64,000 nucleotides of DNA from Actinomycetota bacterium (GTDB taxonomy: Bacteria; Actinomycetota; Actinomycetes; Mycobacteriales; Micromonosporaceae). Below are positions 16,213 through 25,033 of the stretch, piece by piece. A model generated the notes under the pieces. The model ran no database searches and was not told the DNA's origin. It was given only the letters and a program-made list of their open reading frames with translations. Both the position numbers and the translations under genes were made by a program. The stretch spans positions 1 to 64,000 of the forward strand of contig VAWN01000038.1 of assembly GCA_005885555.1 (NCBI GenBank). The letters are read 5' to 3'. Within the stretch, counting starts at the first letter, position 1. Every line of letters begins with the position of its first letter.

Positions 16213-16550
16213 AGCGTCAGACCTTTCGAGTCAGGGAGGCGGTCCGCACCGCGGACGCAATGAACGGCGGGGCCCTCCCCGGCACCCGCCGCCCACGCTG
16301 TGATACCCCCAATTGTGAGGACGCCTCGCAACATAGAACAGAGACGTGGGTCACAGTTACCCAACCGTAAACTAATTTGTACCTCACGTGACGTGGCGGT
16401 CACGGCTCGCCGGTCCCCTGTCACGAGGTCATCATTGCCGGTACGGGCAGCTCACGCAGTGGCTGGGCTCACCCCGACCCGGGCGGAATGCCGTTACGGT
16501 GCGCACCGTTGACCCATGCGTAACGACCCGACGATCGGAGATCTGACGCA
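16213..16550. other. 338-bp divergent intergenic region (maoC-like / trxA)
   Basis: No ORF or structured RNA was recognised. It includes a locally AT-rich stretch at 16340-16385 with TAAACT (16366-16371) as a possible -10. A loose inverted repeat, GGGT...ACCC, lies near 16350. A SigR-type promoter next to trxA is listed separately. Confidence 0.5.
16485..16511 (+). promoter_or_regulatory. SigR/SigH-type promoter of trxA
   Basis: GGAAT at 16485-16489 and GTTG at 16508-16511 are separated by exactly 18 nt. This matches the oxidative-stress sigma factor consensus GGAAT-N18-GTT. The predicted transcript starts about 30-35 nt before the trxA ATG. Thioredoxin genes are classic SigR/SigH targets. 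Confidence 0.6.
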
Positions 16551-16913
16551 ATGGCTACCAAGACGCTGACCGCCGAGAACTTTGACGAGGTCACGCGGGG
16601 CGACGGGATCGTACTGGTGGACTTCTGGGCATCCTGGTGCGGTCCGTGCCGGGTGTTCGGTCCGGTCTACGAGAAGGCGTCCGGCAAGCACGCGGACATC
16701 GTCTTCGGGAAGGTCGACACCGAGGCCGAGTACGAGCTGGCCACCAGGTACGACATCCGGTCAATCCCGACGATCATGGCGATCCGGGACGGCGTGATCG
16801 TTTTCGAGCAGCCCGGCGCACTGCCGGAGACGGCGCTCGAATCGCTGATCACCCAGGTCCGCGCGCTGGACATGGACGAGGTACGCCGCCAGGTCGCGGC
16901 ACAGACCGCGTAA
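16551..16913 (+). CDS. trxA: Thioredoxin
   Basis: The 120-residue protein has the thioredoxin fold with active site WASWCGPCRVFGP (Cys at about 31 and 34). The cis-Pro motif SIPTIMAIRDG follows. It reduces protein disulfides in the cytosol with thioredoxin reductase, which is not in this window. The C-terminal extension MDEVRRQVAAQTA matches actinobacterial thioredoxins. The ATG follows GGAG at a rather long spacing. Confidence 0.96.
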   Translation: MATKTLTAENFDEVTRGDGIVLVDFWASWCGPCRVFGPVYEKASGKHADIVFGKVDTEAEYELATRYDIRSIPTIMAIRDGVIVFEQPGALPETALESLITQVRALDMDEVRRQVAAQTA

Positions 16914-16920
16914 GCGCTTA

Positions 16921-16936
16921 TCGAACGCATGTTCTA
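16921..16936. promoter_or_regulatory. LexA/SOS box upstream of the radical SAM gene
   Basis: TCGAACGCATGTTCTA matches the actinobacterial SOS box TCGAAC-N4-GTTCGA with one mismatch. It overlaps the -10 TATAGT (16935-16940), so bound LexA would block polymerase. The GTG start follows 5 nt after the -10. Confidence 0.7.
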
Positions 16937-16945
16937 TAGTGGGGC

Positions 16946-17980
16946 GTGCGTTGGGAACAGCTCTCGGTTGACGCATCCCACGCCGATGCGGCGCGGGCGG
17001 CACCACCCCTGCCGCTCGCGCTGCCTGGCGCGGTGACCCGGACGTTCGACACCCCCGGCTTCGCCGGGATGACGTTCTACGAGGTCCGGGCCAGGTCAAT
17101 CATCAACCGGGTACCGGCGGCGGCGCGCGTCCCGTTCGAATGGACCGTCAACCCGTACCGGGGCTGTTCCCATTCGTGTACTTATTGCTTCGCCCGCAAC
17201 ACGCACACCTACCTCGATCTCGACGCGGGACACGACTTCGACTCCCGCGTCGTCGTGAAGGTCAACGCCGGCACGCTCCTGCGCAGGGAACTCGCCGCGC
17301 CGCGCTGGTCCGGCGCGCACATCGCGATGGGCACCAACGTCGACTGCTACCAGCGCGCCGAGGGCCGGTACCGGCTGATGCGGGAGATCCTCGCCGCGCT
17401 GCGCGACTTCGCCAACCCGTTCTCGATCCTCACCAAGGGCACGTTGATCCTGCGTGACCTCGACCTGCTCGGGCAGGCGGCGACGGTCACCAGGGTCTCG
17501 CTCGCCATGTCGATCGGCTTCGTCGACGAGAAGCTGTGGCGGGCGGTCGAGCCGGGTACCCCGTCGCCGCGGCGGCGGCTGGATGCGCTACGGCAGCTGA
17601 CCGATGCCGGGTTCCGGGTCGGGGTGCTGGTCGCGCCGATCCTGCCGGGGCTCTCCGACGACGACGGGTCCATCGAGGCGACGGTGGCCGCGATCGGGGC
17701 GGCCGGTGCCCGCAGCGCGACGCCGATACCGCTGCACCTGCGGCCGGGCGCCCGCGAGTGGTACCTGCGTTGGCTGGGCGAGCACCGGCCCGACCTGGTG
17801 CCGCGGTACCGGCAGCTGTTCCGCGGCGGCTCCTACTCGCCCAAGGAGTACCAGCGCGACGTGTGCGAGCGGGTACGGGAGGCGGCCCGGCGGCACGGCA
17901 TCGGCGCCCACGAGCCCGGCGAGCCGCGCGAGGTGGCGCCGCCGAAGCCGCCCGACGTCGAGCAGCTCACGCTCATGTAG
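16946..17980 (+). CDS. Radical SAM protein, Rv2578c family (SplB-like)
   Basis: The 344-residue protein carries the radical SAM motif CSHSCTYCF (CxxxCxxC) at about residue 74. A basic and aromatic context follows (NPYRGC before, ARNTHTYLDLD after). It ends with a polar tail, PPKPPDVEQLTLM. The family is annotated Rv2578c and resembles spore photoproduct lyase in its N-terminal domain; the reaction is unknown. The GTG coincides with the expected transcription start, so the mRNA is probably leaderless. The SOS box on its promoter suggests a DNA-damage role. The GTG lies 32 nt after the trxA stop. Confidence 0.9.
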   Translation: MRWEQLSVDASHADAARAAPPLPLALPGAVTRTFDTPGFAGMTFYEVRARSIINRVPAAARVPFEWTVNPYRGCSHSCTYCFARNTHTYLDLDAGHDFDSRVVVKVNAGTLLRRELAAPRWSGAHIAMGTNVDCYQRAEGRYRLMREILAALRDFANPFSILTKGTLILRDLDLLGQAATVTRVSLAMSIGFVDEKLWRAVEPGTPSPRRRLDALRQLTDAGFRVGVLVAPILPGLSDDDGSIEATVAAIGAAGARSATPIPLHLRPGAREWYLRWLGEHRPDLVPRYRQLFRGGSYSPKEYQRDVCERVREAARRHGIGAHEPGEPREVAPPKPPDVEQLTLM

Positions 17981-17999
17981 AGCGGATAGAGTCGGTTGG

Positions 18000-18416
18000 A
18001 TGAGGAGTCCCACTCAGATCCTGGCCGAATCGCGCACGATCGCCGTCGTCGGCGCCTCCCGCGACCCGGGCAAGGTTGCCCATTCGGTACCGCGGCAGAT
18101 CCTGCGCCACGGCTGGCGCGTCATTCCGGTCAACCCGTACGCCACGGAGATCTGGGGCCAACCCTGCTACCCGACGCTGGCCGACATCCCGGAGCCGGTC
18201 GACCTGGTCAACGTGTTCCGGCCGTCGGCCGACACGCCGGAGGTCGCGAAGCAGGCGGTCGCGATCGGCGCCAAGGCGCTGTGGCTGCAGCAGGGCATCG
18301 CGTCGACGGAGGCGCGGGCGACCGCCGAGGCCGCCGGGCTCGACTACGTCGAGGACTACTGCATCGCGGTCGAGCGCGCGCGCAGCCAGATCAGCCTTAC
18401 CGGCGGTACTCCTTGA
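18000..18416 (+). CDS. CoA-binding (YccU-like Rossmann) protein
   Basis: The 138-residue protein matches the CoA_binding domain: TIAVVGASRDPGKVAHSVP, VIPVNPYATEIWG, VDLVNVFRPS, ALWLQQGI and YVEDYCIAVER. It is a single Rossmann domain related to the succinyl-CoA synthetase alpha N-terminus; function is unknown. The ATG at 18000 has TAGAGT about 8 nt upstream, a leaderless-type promoter. Its last 20 bp are antisense to the acyl-CoA dehydrogenase 3' end. Confidence 0.9.
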   Translation: MRSPTQILAESRTIAVVGASRDPGKVAHSVPRQILRHGWRVIPVNPYATEIWGQPCYPTLADIPEPVDLVNVFRPSADTPEVAKQAVAIGAKALWLQQGIASTEARATAEAAGLDYVEDYCIAVERARSQISLTGGTP

Positions 18417-19593
18417 GCAGCCCGCGCGAGATGATCGTCTTCTGGATCTCGCTGGTGCCCTCGCCGATCAGCAGGAACGGCGCCTCCCGCATGAGCCGCT
18501 CGATCTCGTACTCCTTGGAGTAGCCGTACCCGCCGTGGATGCGGAACGCCTCCTGTACCACCTCGGCGCAGTACTCGGAGGCGAGCAGCTTGGCCATCCC
18601 GGCCTCGACGTCGTTGCGCTGGCCGGAGTCCTTCAGCCGGGCGGCGTTCACCATCAGGGCGTGCGCCGCCTCGATCTTGGTACCCATCTCGGCGAGCTTG
18701 AACGCGATCGCCTGGTGTTCGTACAGCGGCTTGCCGAACGTCTCCCGCTGCTGCGCGTAGGCGACGGCCAGCTCGAACGCGCGGATCGAGATGCCGCAGG
18801 CGCGGGCGGCGACGTTGACCCGACCGACCTCGATGCCGTCCATCATCTGCCGGAAGCCCAGACCCAGGCCGGCCTCCCCGCCGAGTACCGCCGACGCCGG
18901 CGCGACATGGTCGGACAGCACCATCTCGGTGGTCTCGACGCCCTTGTACCCCATCTTCTCCAGCTTGCCGGGGATGGTCAGGCCCGGCGCCGTCTCGCCG
19001 AAGCCCGGCTCCTTCTCCAGCAGGAAGGTGGTCATGTTGCCGTACGGCGTCGGCGCGCTCAGTTCGGTCTTGACCAGGGTGGCGACCACACCGGACCGAG
19101 CACCGTTGGTCAGCCACATCTTCTGGCCGTTGATGACGTAGCCGGCGGCGGTGCGCTCCGCCCGGGTACGGATGGCGGCCACGTCGGAGCCACAACCCGG
19201 CTCGGACATCGAGAAGGCGCCGCGCACCTCGCCGGTCGCCATCCGGGGCAGCAGCCGCTCGCGCTGTTCGGCGGTGCCGTGCCGGGTGATGAGGTACGCC
19301 ACGATGAAGTGCGTGTTGACGATGCCGGAGATGGACATCCAGCCGCGGGACAGCTCCTCGACGACGAGCGCGTAGGTGAGCAGCGACTCGCCGATGCCGC
19401 CGTACTCCTCGCCGATGGTGAGCCCGAACAGGCCCATCTCGGCCAGCCCGGCCACGATGTCCTCGGGGTACTCGTCCGCGTGCTCCAGGTGCTGGGCGTG
19501 CGGAATGATCTCCTTGTCCACGAACTCCCGGGCCGCCGCGAGGATGTCCTGCTGCACGTCGGTCAGGCCGGCGGTCCGGGCAAGACGGGCCAT
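18397..19593 (-). CDS. Acyl-CoA dehydrogenase
   Basis: The 398-residue length is standard. FAD-binding signatures are FSMSEPGCGSD and GYVINGQKMWLTNG. The C-terminal GEGTSEIQ places Glu at the catalytic-base position of medium/short-chain enzymes. RIHGGYGYSKEYEIERLMRE is the usual helical stretch. It oxidises an acyl-CoA, passing electrons to ETF. The ATG follows GGAGG with 6-nt spacing. It is a stand-alone gene, so chain length and pathway are not indicated. Confidence 0.95.
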   Translation of the reverse strand: MARLARTAGLTDVQQDILAAAREFVDKEIIPHAQHLEHADEYPEDIVAGLAEMGLFGLTIGEEYGGIGESLLTYALVVEELSRGWMSISGIVNTHFIVAYLITRHGTAEQRERLLPRMATGEVRGAFSMSEPGCGSDVAAIRTRAERTAAGYVINGQKMWLTNGARSGVVATLVKTELSAPTPYGNMTTFLLEKEPGFGETAPGLTIPGKLEKMGYKGVETTEMVLSDHVAPASAVLGGEAGLGLGFRQMMDGIEVGRVNVAARACGISIRAFELAVAYAQQRETFGKPLYEHQAIAFKLAEMGTKIEAAHALMVNAARLKDSGQRNDVEAGMAKLLASEYCAEVVQEAFRIHGGYGYSKEYEIERLMREAPFLLIGEGTSEIQKTIISRGLLKEYRR

Positions 19594-19710
19594 CGAGAGC
19601 CTCCGATTCGGTACCGAACAGTAGTTAAGGAAGTATCTCCTGCGGGTCTGGTACCGGTGCTGTGAGTCCCCTCACGGGTAGTACGGTCAGGGCGAGCGAG
19701 AGGGAGAACC

Positions 19711-20097
19711 ATGTCCTACAACGACCCTTACCAGCAACAACCTCAGCAGCCTCAGTCGCCGTACCCCTATCAGCAACAGCCGCAACAGCCGCAGTACCAG
19801 TACCCCGGACAAGGCTATCCGCCGCCCGGGTACCCACCGCCCGGCAGCACCGGCCAGACGAACGTGATGGCGATTCTGTCGCTGGTCTTCGCGTTCGTGT
19901 TCTGGCCCGCCGGAATCGTATGCGGCCACGTCGCCAAGAAACAGATCCGGGAGCGCAACGAAGAGGGCGGCGGGCTGGCCACCGCGGGCCTCGTGCTCAG
20001 CTACATCTTCGGCGGCATCGCCGTGGTCGCCTGCGGCATCTGGATCATCGCGGTCGCGGTGGTCGCCAGCCACGGCGGCACCACCGGGACGGGCTGA
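19711..20097 (+). CDS. DUF4190 membrane protein with Gln/Pro/Tyr-rich head
   Basis: The 128-residue protein has a low-complexity N-terminus (YQQQPQQPQSPYPYQQQPQQ) and then two helices at about 52-72 and 89-113. Between them is the DUF4190 loop CGHVAKKQIRERNEEGGGLA. Function is unknown; the Pro/Gln head resembles scaffold tails. The ATG has a GAGGGAG ribosome site. A paralogue lies at 20999-21490. The stop is 1 nt from the convergent SDR stop. Confidence 0.85.
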   Translation: MSYNDPYQQQPQQPQSPYPYQQQPQQPQYQYPGQGYPPPGYPPPGSTGQTNVMAILSLVFAFVFWPAGIVCGHVAKKQIRERNEEGGGLATAGLVLSYIFGGIAVVACGIWIIAVAVVASHGGTTGTG

Positions 20098-20098
20098 C

Positions 20099-20887
20099 CT
20101 ATCGGTAGTCCGCCTCCCGGACGCTGTTGCCGCCGTCGACGACGAGGATCTGTCCGGTGACGTACGAGGCCCCCGGCGAGCAGAGGAAGGCGATCGCGGC
20201 CGCCACCTCGTCGGGGGTACCGGGCCGGCCCATCGGGCTGCCCAGACCGTGCTTGAGCTCGACGATGGTGGACGCCGCGGTGTGGATGATGCCGGGCGCG
20301 ACGGCGTTGACGGTCACCCCGTCGGCGACCAGCTCCATAGCCAGCGCCCGGGTCAGCCCGAGCACCCCGGCCTTCGCGGCGGCGTAGGCGCCCTCGGTCG
20401 GCAGCGCGTTCACCGGGCCGGCCGTCGCGGACAGGTTCACCACCCGACCCCAGCCGCGCTCCGCCATTCCCGTCACGAACGACCGGCTGACCAGGAACGT
20501 GGTGGTCAGGTTCCGGTCGATCTCGGCCCGCCACTCCGCCACGCTCAGCTGCGCCACCGGGCGCAGGATCTCCGGGCTGGCCTTGCTCGCCAGGCCGGCG
20601 TTGTTCACCAGGACATCCACCGGGCCGAGCTGTTCGGTGATCGCGTCGGCGAGCGCGCCGACCTCGGCCTCCACGGTCAGGTCGGCGACGAAGCCGGTGA
20701 CCCCCAGCTCGCCGGCGCGCTCGTGGATGCGCCGCGTGGTGGACACGATCGCCACCTCGGCACCCAGCGCGGCCAGGCGTCGGGCGGTGGCGTACCCGAT
20801 GCCGTCCGGGCTGCCGGCCCCGGTGACGAGAGCCACCCGGCCGTCGAGCCGGTCGGCGGGGAAGCTGGAGTTCGCGGCGCTGCTCAT
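20099..20887 (-). CDS. SDR-family oxidoreductase
   Basis: The 262-residue classical SDR has [20 protein letters not shown] as a variant TGxxxGIG cofactor motif with one extra residue. VNNAG, the catalytic SATAG...YAAAK (Ser, Tyr, Lys) and a C-terminal [11 protein letters not shown] are present. The NAD(P)H preference is unclear; a Thr/Thr/Arg run after beta-2 hints at NADPH. It may be a beta-ketoacyl reductase-like enzyme. The ATG at 20887 is used; the in-frame reading further upstream is shadow of neighbours. Confidence 0.92.
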   Translation of the reverse strand: MSSAANSSFPADRLDGRVALVTGAGSPDGIGYATARRLAALGAEVAIVSTTRRIHERAGELGVTGFVADLTVEAEVGALADAITEQLGPVDVLVNNAGLASKASPEILRPVAQLSVAEWRAEIDRNLTTTFLVSRSFVTGMAERGWGRVVNLSATAGPVNALPTEGAYAAAKAGVLGLTRALAMELVADGVTVNAVAPGIIHTAASTIVELKHGLGSPMGRPGTPDEVAAAIAFLCSPGASYVTGQILVVDGGNSVREADYR

Positions 20888-20998
20888 GCCGACGATCCTG
20901 CCGGCTTGGGGCAAGCCGGGCAACGACCGGCACGGACCACCCCGGGCCCGCGCGAGCGCAGCGAGCGCCAACAGCGCCGCCGCCGGTACCCTGGCGCG

Positions 20999-21490
20999 GT
21001 GACCTATCCCCCGCGGCCGGGCGGCTGGCTGGACCAACCGGCCGGCGGCTGGCAGGAGCCGGCCGGCCCGCCGGTGTACCTCGACCCGGCCAGTGGGCAG
21101 CCGGTCACGTTCCCCGGCCTGGCGCCGTACAGTCCGCCGCCGGACTACGCATACCTGCCGTACCAGGCGCCGGTCATGGTGCCCAGCCGGCGCACCAACG
21201 GCATGTCGATCGCCGCGATGGTGGTGTCGATCGTCGGACTGCTCAGCAGCCCGTGCTGGGGGGTACCGGGCATCGCCATCGGGCTGGTCGGCGCGATCCT
21301 CGGACACGTCGGGTACCGGCAGACCAAGGAGCGCGACGAGAGCGGCGGCGGGATGGCCATCGCGGGCATTGCGATCGGCTGGATCGCGGTGCTGATCGGG
21401 CTGGTCATCATCGCGATCTACGTGTTCTTCTTCCTGGCGCTGCGCAACGCGGTCAACCAGTACCCGTACCCGACGCCGACCTACAGCTGA
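20999..21490 (+). CDS. DUF4190 membrane protein (second copy)
   Basis: The 163-residue protein has a Pro/Gly/Tyr-rich head and two TM helices around the loop [19 protein letters not shown]. That loop aligns with the loop of the 19711 gene, so the two are paralogues separated only by the SDR gene. The GTG is 4-8 nt after TACCCT, a leaderless promoter pattern. The 3' end overlaps the convergent CitE gene by 10 bp. Confidence 0.84.
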   Translation: MTYPPRPGGWLDQPAGGWQEPAGPPVYLDPASGQPVTFPGLAPYSPPPDYAYLPYQAPVMVPSRRTNGMSIAAMVVSIVGLLSSPCWGVPGIAIGLVGAILGHVGYRQTKERDESGGGMAIAGIAIGWIAVLIGLVIIAIYVFFFLALRNAVNQYPYPTPTYS

Positions 21491-22440
21491 TCCGGCGGGG
21501 TGAACGACTCGGTGCGCACCATCCCCGCGGCCTGCCCCTTGGCCGCGATCACCAGCGCCATCTTGCGCGACGCCTCGTCGATCATCTCGTCGCCGAGCAT
21601 CACCGCACCGAGCTTGCCGCCCGCCTCTGAGGTGTAGTACTCGTAGGCGTCCAGGATCAGCTCGGCGCGGTCGTAGTCGGCCTGGGCCGGCGAGTACACC
21701 TCGTTGGCGACCTCGATCTGGTCCGGATGCAGGACCCACTTGCCGTCGAAGCCCAGCGCCGCGCTGCGCTGCGCGACCTCGCGGAACCCCTCGACGTCGC
21801 GGATCTGCAGGTACGGGCCGTCAACGGCCTGCAGGTCGTGGGTACGGGCGGCCATCAGGATGCGCATGAGGATGTAGTGGTACGGGTCGCCGGGGTAGTC
21901 CGGGTGCAGCGCGCCGACCACGAGCGACTTCATGTTCAGGCTCGCCATGAAGTCGGCCGGGCCGAAGATGATGGTCTCCACCCGGGGCGAGGCGGTGGCT
22001 ATCGCGTCGACGTTGACCAGGCCGCGGGCGTTCTCGATCTGCGCCTCGATGCCGATGCCGCCGACCGGCAGCCCGAGGGTGCGCTCCAGTTGGGTCAGCG
22101 TCAGGTCGAGCCACTGGACGTGGCTGGCCTCCTGAACCTTGGGCAGCATGATCGCATCGAGGTGCCCGCCGGCACCCTCGACGACCTCGATCACGTCCTG
22201 GTACGTCCACGGGCTGGTGAGGTCGTTGACCCGGACGACGCGCGCCTTTCCGGTCCACTCCCCCTCGCTGAGCGCCGCCACGATGTTCTTGCGCGCCCCG
22301 GGCTTGGCCAGCGGCGCGACCGCGTCCTCAAGGTCGAGGAACACCTGGTCGGCGGGCAGGCCCTGGGCCTTGTCGAGCATCTTGGGGTTGGAGCCCGGTA
22401 CGGCGAGGCAGGAGCGGCGGGCGTGTCCGGCGGCAGTCAT
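21481..22440 (-). CDS. HpcH/HpaI aldolase family, CitE/malyl-CoA lyase-like
   Basis: The 319-residue TIM-barrel protein has [17 protein letters not shown], the metal/substrate motif [39 protein letters not shown] and [11 protein letters not shown]. These fit citrate lyase beta-like and L-malyl-CoA/beta-methylmalyl-CoA lyases. It cleaves or forms C-C bonds in a CoA-thioester. No citrate lyase alpha or gamma genes are near, so a malyl-CoA-type role is more likely (inference). Confidence 0.88.
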   Translation of the reverse strand: MTAAGHARRSCLAVPGSNPKMLDKAQGLPADQVFLDLEDAVAPLAKPGARKNIVAALSEGEWTGKARVVRVNDLTSPWTYQDVIEVVEGAGGHLDAIMLPKVQEASHVQWLDLTLTQLERTLGLPVGGIGIEAQIENARGLVNVDAIATASPRVETIIFGPADFMASLNMKSLVVGALHPDYPGDPYHYILMRILMAARTHDLQAVDGPYLQIRDVEGFREVAQRSAALGFDGKWVLHPDQIEVANEVYSPAQADYDRAELILDAYEYYTSEAGGKLGAVMLGDEMIDEASRKMALVIAAKGQAAGMVRTESFTPPDQL

Positions 22441-22495
22441 GCGCGTACCGTAACCGGCCGCGGTTGCGGCGGCAGTGAACAACCTCACGGGGCAC

Positions 22496-23440
22496 CTACA
22501 GTTCGTCAGGTGGGGCCAGCCGGGGCGCGGCCGGTGCCCGCGCGGCACCGAGCACCACCACGGCCACCCCGAGCACCAGCAGAACCAGGCCGGGCAACTG
22601 GTTCAGCCGCGGAGCCTGGTCCAGCCAGAGCCAGCCGATCAGCGCGGCACCGGGTACCTCCAGAAGAAGGAGAACCGCGACGGTGGTCGCGGAGACCCGC
22701 TCCAGCGCGTAGTTGAACATCGAGTGGCCGAGCAGGTGCGGGAACACCGTCATCGCCGCAATCGCGAGCCAGGTGCGGCCGGAGTACCCGCCGAGCGGTA
22801 CCCCGCCGACGAGGCAGACGGCGAGCAGCAGCAGCGCGCAGGCGGTGTAGCAGACACTGGTGTACGTCGTCGTGCTGGTACTGGCCCGGGCGCGCTCGCC
22901 GAACGCGGTGTAGACGGCGCCGGCGATGCCGCCGGTGAGAGCCAGCAGGTCACCGGCGAAGGCGCGGGCGGAGAAGCCGATGTCCGCGCCGGTGGCCAGC
23001 ACCGCGCCGCCGACGGCGAGACCGATGCCGATCCAGACCGCGGCCGGCAGCCGCCGCCCCTGGCCGAGCGCGATCAGGCCCTGCCAGACCGGCTGGGTGG
23101 CGACGAGGGCGGTGGCGGCGGCGATGCCGGTGAGCTTCACGCTCGGTACCCACGTCGCGAAGTGCACGGCCAGGGCCAGCCCGGCGAGGAGGCTGGCGAT
23201 GGCGACCGGCCGGCCGGACCGGCCGGCGAGCCGGGCCAGTTCGGCGCGGCGGGTACCCACGGCGACCGGAGCGAGCACGGCAGCCGCGAAGATGTTGCGC
23301 CAGCAGGCGATGGCCAGCCCCGGGGCGGCCGCGTACGCGATCAGCGGCCCGGACAGCGTGATGGCGAACACCGCGACCACGAGAGCGGCGAGGGTGGGTA
23401 CTCCGACTGAGGGACGGGGCACGGTTTCCCATCCTGGCAT
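22496..23440 (-). CDS. EamA/DMT-superfamily transporter
   Basis: The protein of about 314 residues has ten hydrophobic helices in two EamA repeats of five. Examples are AYAAAPGLAIACWRNIFAAA at the first repeat and MTVFPHLLGHSMFNYALERVS in the second. It is a putative small-metabolite exporter; the substrate is unknown. The start is uncertain among ATG 23440 (used), GTG 23455 and a GTG a few codons inside. It is divergent from the HAD gene over a gap of about 20 nt. Confidence 0.86.
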   Translation of the reverse strand: MPGWETVPRPSVGVPTLAALVVAVFAITLSGPLIAYAAAPGLAIACWRNIFAAAVLAPVAVGTRRAELARLAGRSGRPVAIASLLAGLALAVHFATWVPSVKLTGIAAATALVATQPVWQGLIALGQGRRLPAAVWIGIGLAVGGAVLATGADIGFSARAFAGDLLALTGGIAGAVYTAFGERARASTSTTTYTSVCYTACALLLLAVCLVGGVPLGGYSGRTWLAIAAMTVFPHLLGHSMFNYALERVSATTVAVLLLLEVPGAALIGWLWLDQAPRLNQLPGLVLLVLGVAVVVLGAARAPAAPRLAPPDEL

Positions 23441-23460
23441 GTTCAGATGCCGCACTTTTC

Positions 23461-24207
23461 GTGACTTCCGGTTTACCGCAAGTGGTCCATGGGGACCCGG
23501 AGCCGGTGACCGCCCACCGCGCTGTGCTGTTCGACTTCTTCGGTACCCTCACCTGCGCCGTCTCCCGCGGCCGCGCGCACCGGCACATCGCCCGCTGGCT
23601 CGGCTGCGATCCGCGCGCGTTCACCGCGGTACTCGACGAGACGTTCCTGGAACGGGCCCGGGGCGGGTACGGGCCACCGGCCCGCGCGCTGCGGCTGGTC
23701 ACCGAGGCGGTCGGCGGCCGGCCGACCCGGTCGCAGCTCGCGCTCGCCCAGCCGTTGCGGATGGCGGCCGTGGAGGCGGACACGCAGTTGCGCGAGGACG
23801 CGGTACCGGTGCTGCGCGCGCTCAAAGCCCGCGGCCTGCGCACCGGGCTGATCAGCGACTGCGGGCCGGAGCTGCCCGGGTACCTGCCGAAGCTGCCGGT
23901 CGCGAAGCTGCTGGACACCTGCGTGTACTCGATCGAGGTCGGCGTCTGCAAGCCCGACCCGCAGATCTACCGCACCGCCTGCCGGCGGCTGGCGGTCGAC
24001 CCCCGCGACTGCCTGTACATCGGCGACGGAGGCAGCCAGGAGCTGACCGGCGCCCGCGCGGTCGGCATGACCGCGGTCCGGCTGGCCGCGCCGGATCTGG
24101 CCGGGCACCTGACGTTCAACAGCGAGCAGGTGTGGAAGGGACCGACCGCCCGGTCGCTGACCGAGGCGATCGGCTACCTGGACGCCCGCCTGCCGAAGGC
24201 GGCGTGA
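23461..24207 (+). CDS. HAD-superfamily hydrolase
   Basis: The protein of up to 248 residues has HAD motif I FDFFGTLT (nucleophile Asp), motif II GLISDCG, and motif III/IV with Lys in GVCKPDPQIY and YIGDGG. The second motif-I Asp is replaced by Phe, as in haloacid dehalogenase-like members. The alpha-helical cap is type I (C1). The substrate is unknown. GTG 23461 is the outermost start; GTG 23506 (VTAHRAV) is a plausible shorter one. Confidence 0.85.
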   Translation: MTSGLPQVVHGDPEPVTAHRAVLFDFFGTLTCAVSRGRAHRHIARWLGCDPRAFTAVLDETFLERARGGYGPPARALRLVTEAVGGRPTRSQLALAQPLRMAAVEADTQLREDAVPVLRALKARGLRTGLISDCGPELPGYLPKLPVAKLLDTCVYSIEVGVCKPDPQIYRTACRRLAVDPRDCLYIGDGGSQELTGARAVGMTAVRLAAPDLAGHLTFNSEQVWKGPTARSLTEAIGYLDARLPKAA

Positions 24208-24267
24208 TCGGGCGGCAGGATCGGGCGGCATGGCCGCACGGGCCGCGACGCCGCCCCCGGGCCGTGA

Positions 24268-24315
24268 GATCTTGGACGCGGGTACCCCTTGCCGGGGGTG
24301 CAGGCGTCCAAGATC
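24268..24315. repeat. GATCTTGGA hairpin element E1
   Basis: GATCTTGGACGC and GCGTCCAAGATC form a perfect 12-bp stem. An inner ACCCC/GGGGT stem lies in the 24-nt loop. It lies between the convergent HAD and nuoB stops. It shares the GATCTTGGA arm core with elements at 29933, 38075 and 48991 but is shorter. There is no T tract. The rest of the 183-bp gap shows nothing else. Confidence 0.8.
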
Positions 24316-24390
24316 GCGTGCCGCGGGGCAGCGCGACGCGGCGCCGGGGCGGCGCGGCGGGCGCGCAGCGGCCGGGGCGCGCAGCGGCCG

Positions 24391-24915
24391 TCAGGCCGGC
24401 GGCCGGACCAGCGGGGCGGTCAGCGCCGCGGGATCCGGGCGGTACACGCCGCCCAGCCCGGACCGCTCCCCCGCGATCTTCTCCTGCAGCCGCAGGATGC
24501 CGTGCAGGAGCGCTTCCGGCCGCGGCGGGCAGCCCGGTACGTAGACGTCGACCGGGATCAGCTGGTCGACACCCTTGGTGACCGAGTACGAGTCCCAGTA
24601 GGGGCCGCCGCAGTTGGCGCAGGCACCGAAGGAGATGACGTACTTGGGCTCGGGCATCTGGTCGTACAGGCGCTTGATGGCCGGCGCCATCTTGTCGGTC
24701 ACGGTGCCGGAGACGACCATCAGGTCGGCCTGCCGGGGACCGTGCGCGAACGGGATCACGCCGAGCCGGATGAAGTCGTGCCGACCCATCGACGTCGCGA
24801 TGAACTCGATAGCACAGCAGGCCAGACCGAAGTTGAAGACCCAGAGTGAGTACCGCCGGCCCCAGTTGAGCACGAACCGGATCGGCTCGCCCAGTACCCC
24901 CGGCAACTCGACCAT
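24391..24915 (-). CDS. nuoB: Orphan NuoB-like NADH-quinone oxidoreductase subunit B
   Basis: The 174-residue protein has the NuoB N2-cluster cysteines: [18 protein letters not shown] and [13 protein letters not shown]. The helix [10 protein letters not shown] and [17 protein letters not shown] also match. Complex I subunit B normally sits between nuoA and nuoC; none is present here. Such isolated second NuoB copies occur in actinomycetes and may replace or supplement the operon copy. The ATG lies 6 nt after TAAGCT, so it is probably leaderless. Confidence 0.9.
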   Translation of the reverse strand: MVELPGVLGEPIRFVLNWGRRYSLWVFNFGLACCAIEFIATSMGRHDFIRLGVIPFAHGPRQADLMVVSGTVTDKMAPAIKRLYDQMPEPKYVISFGACANCGGPYWDSYSVTKGVDQLIPVDVYVPGCPPRPEALLHGILRLQEKIAGERSGLGGVYRPDPAALTAPLVRPPA

Positions 24916-25033
24916 GCGGCCAGCTTAGCCCGAGGAGGGATCCGCTACGCTGCGCTGGGTGACCACCCGCGCGCTGGTCCGCCAGTCGCCATCGCGCCGT
25001 CGGGGACGGCGCCCCGTCCCACAGGAGGTCCGC

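Noticed and set aside
24959-25033. Upstream GTG start for the gamma-glutamyltransferase
   Set aside because: A TACGCT box makes it possible, but the added 25 residues look non-conserved and GTG 25034 has an ideal AGGAGG.
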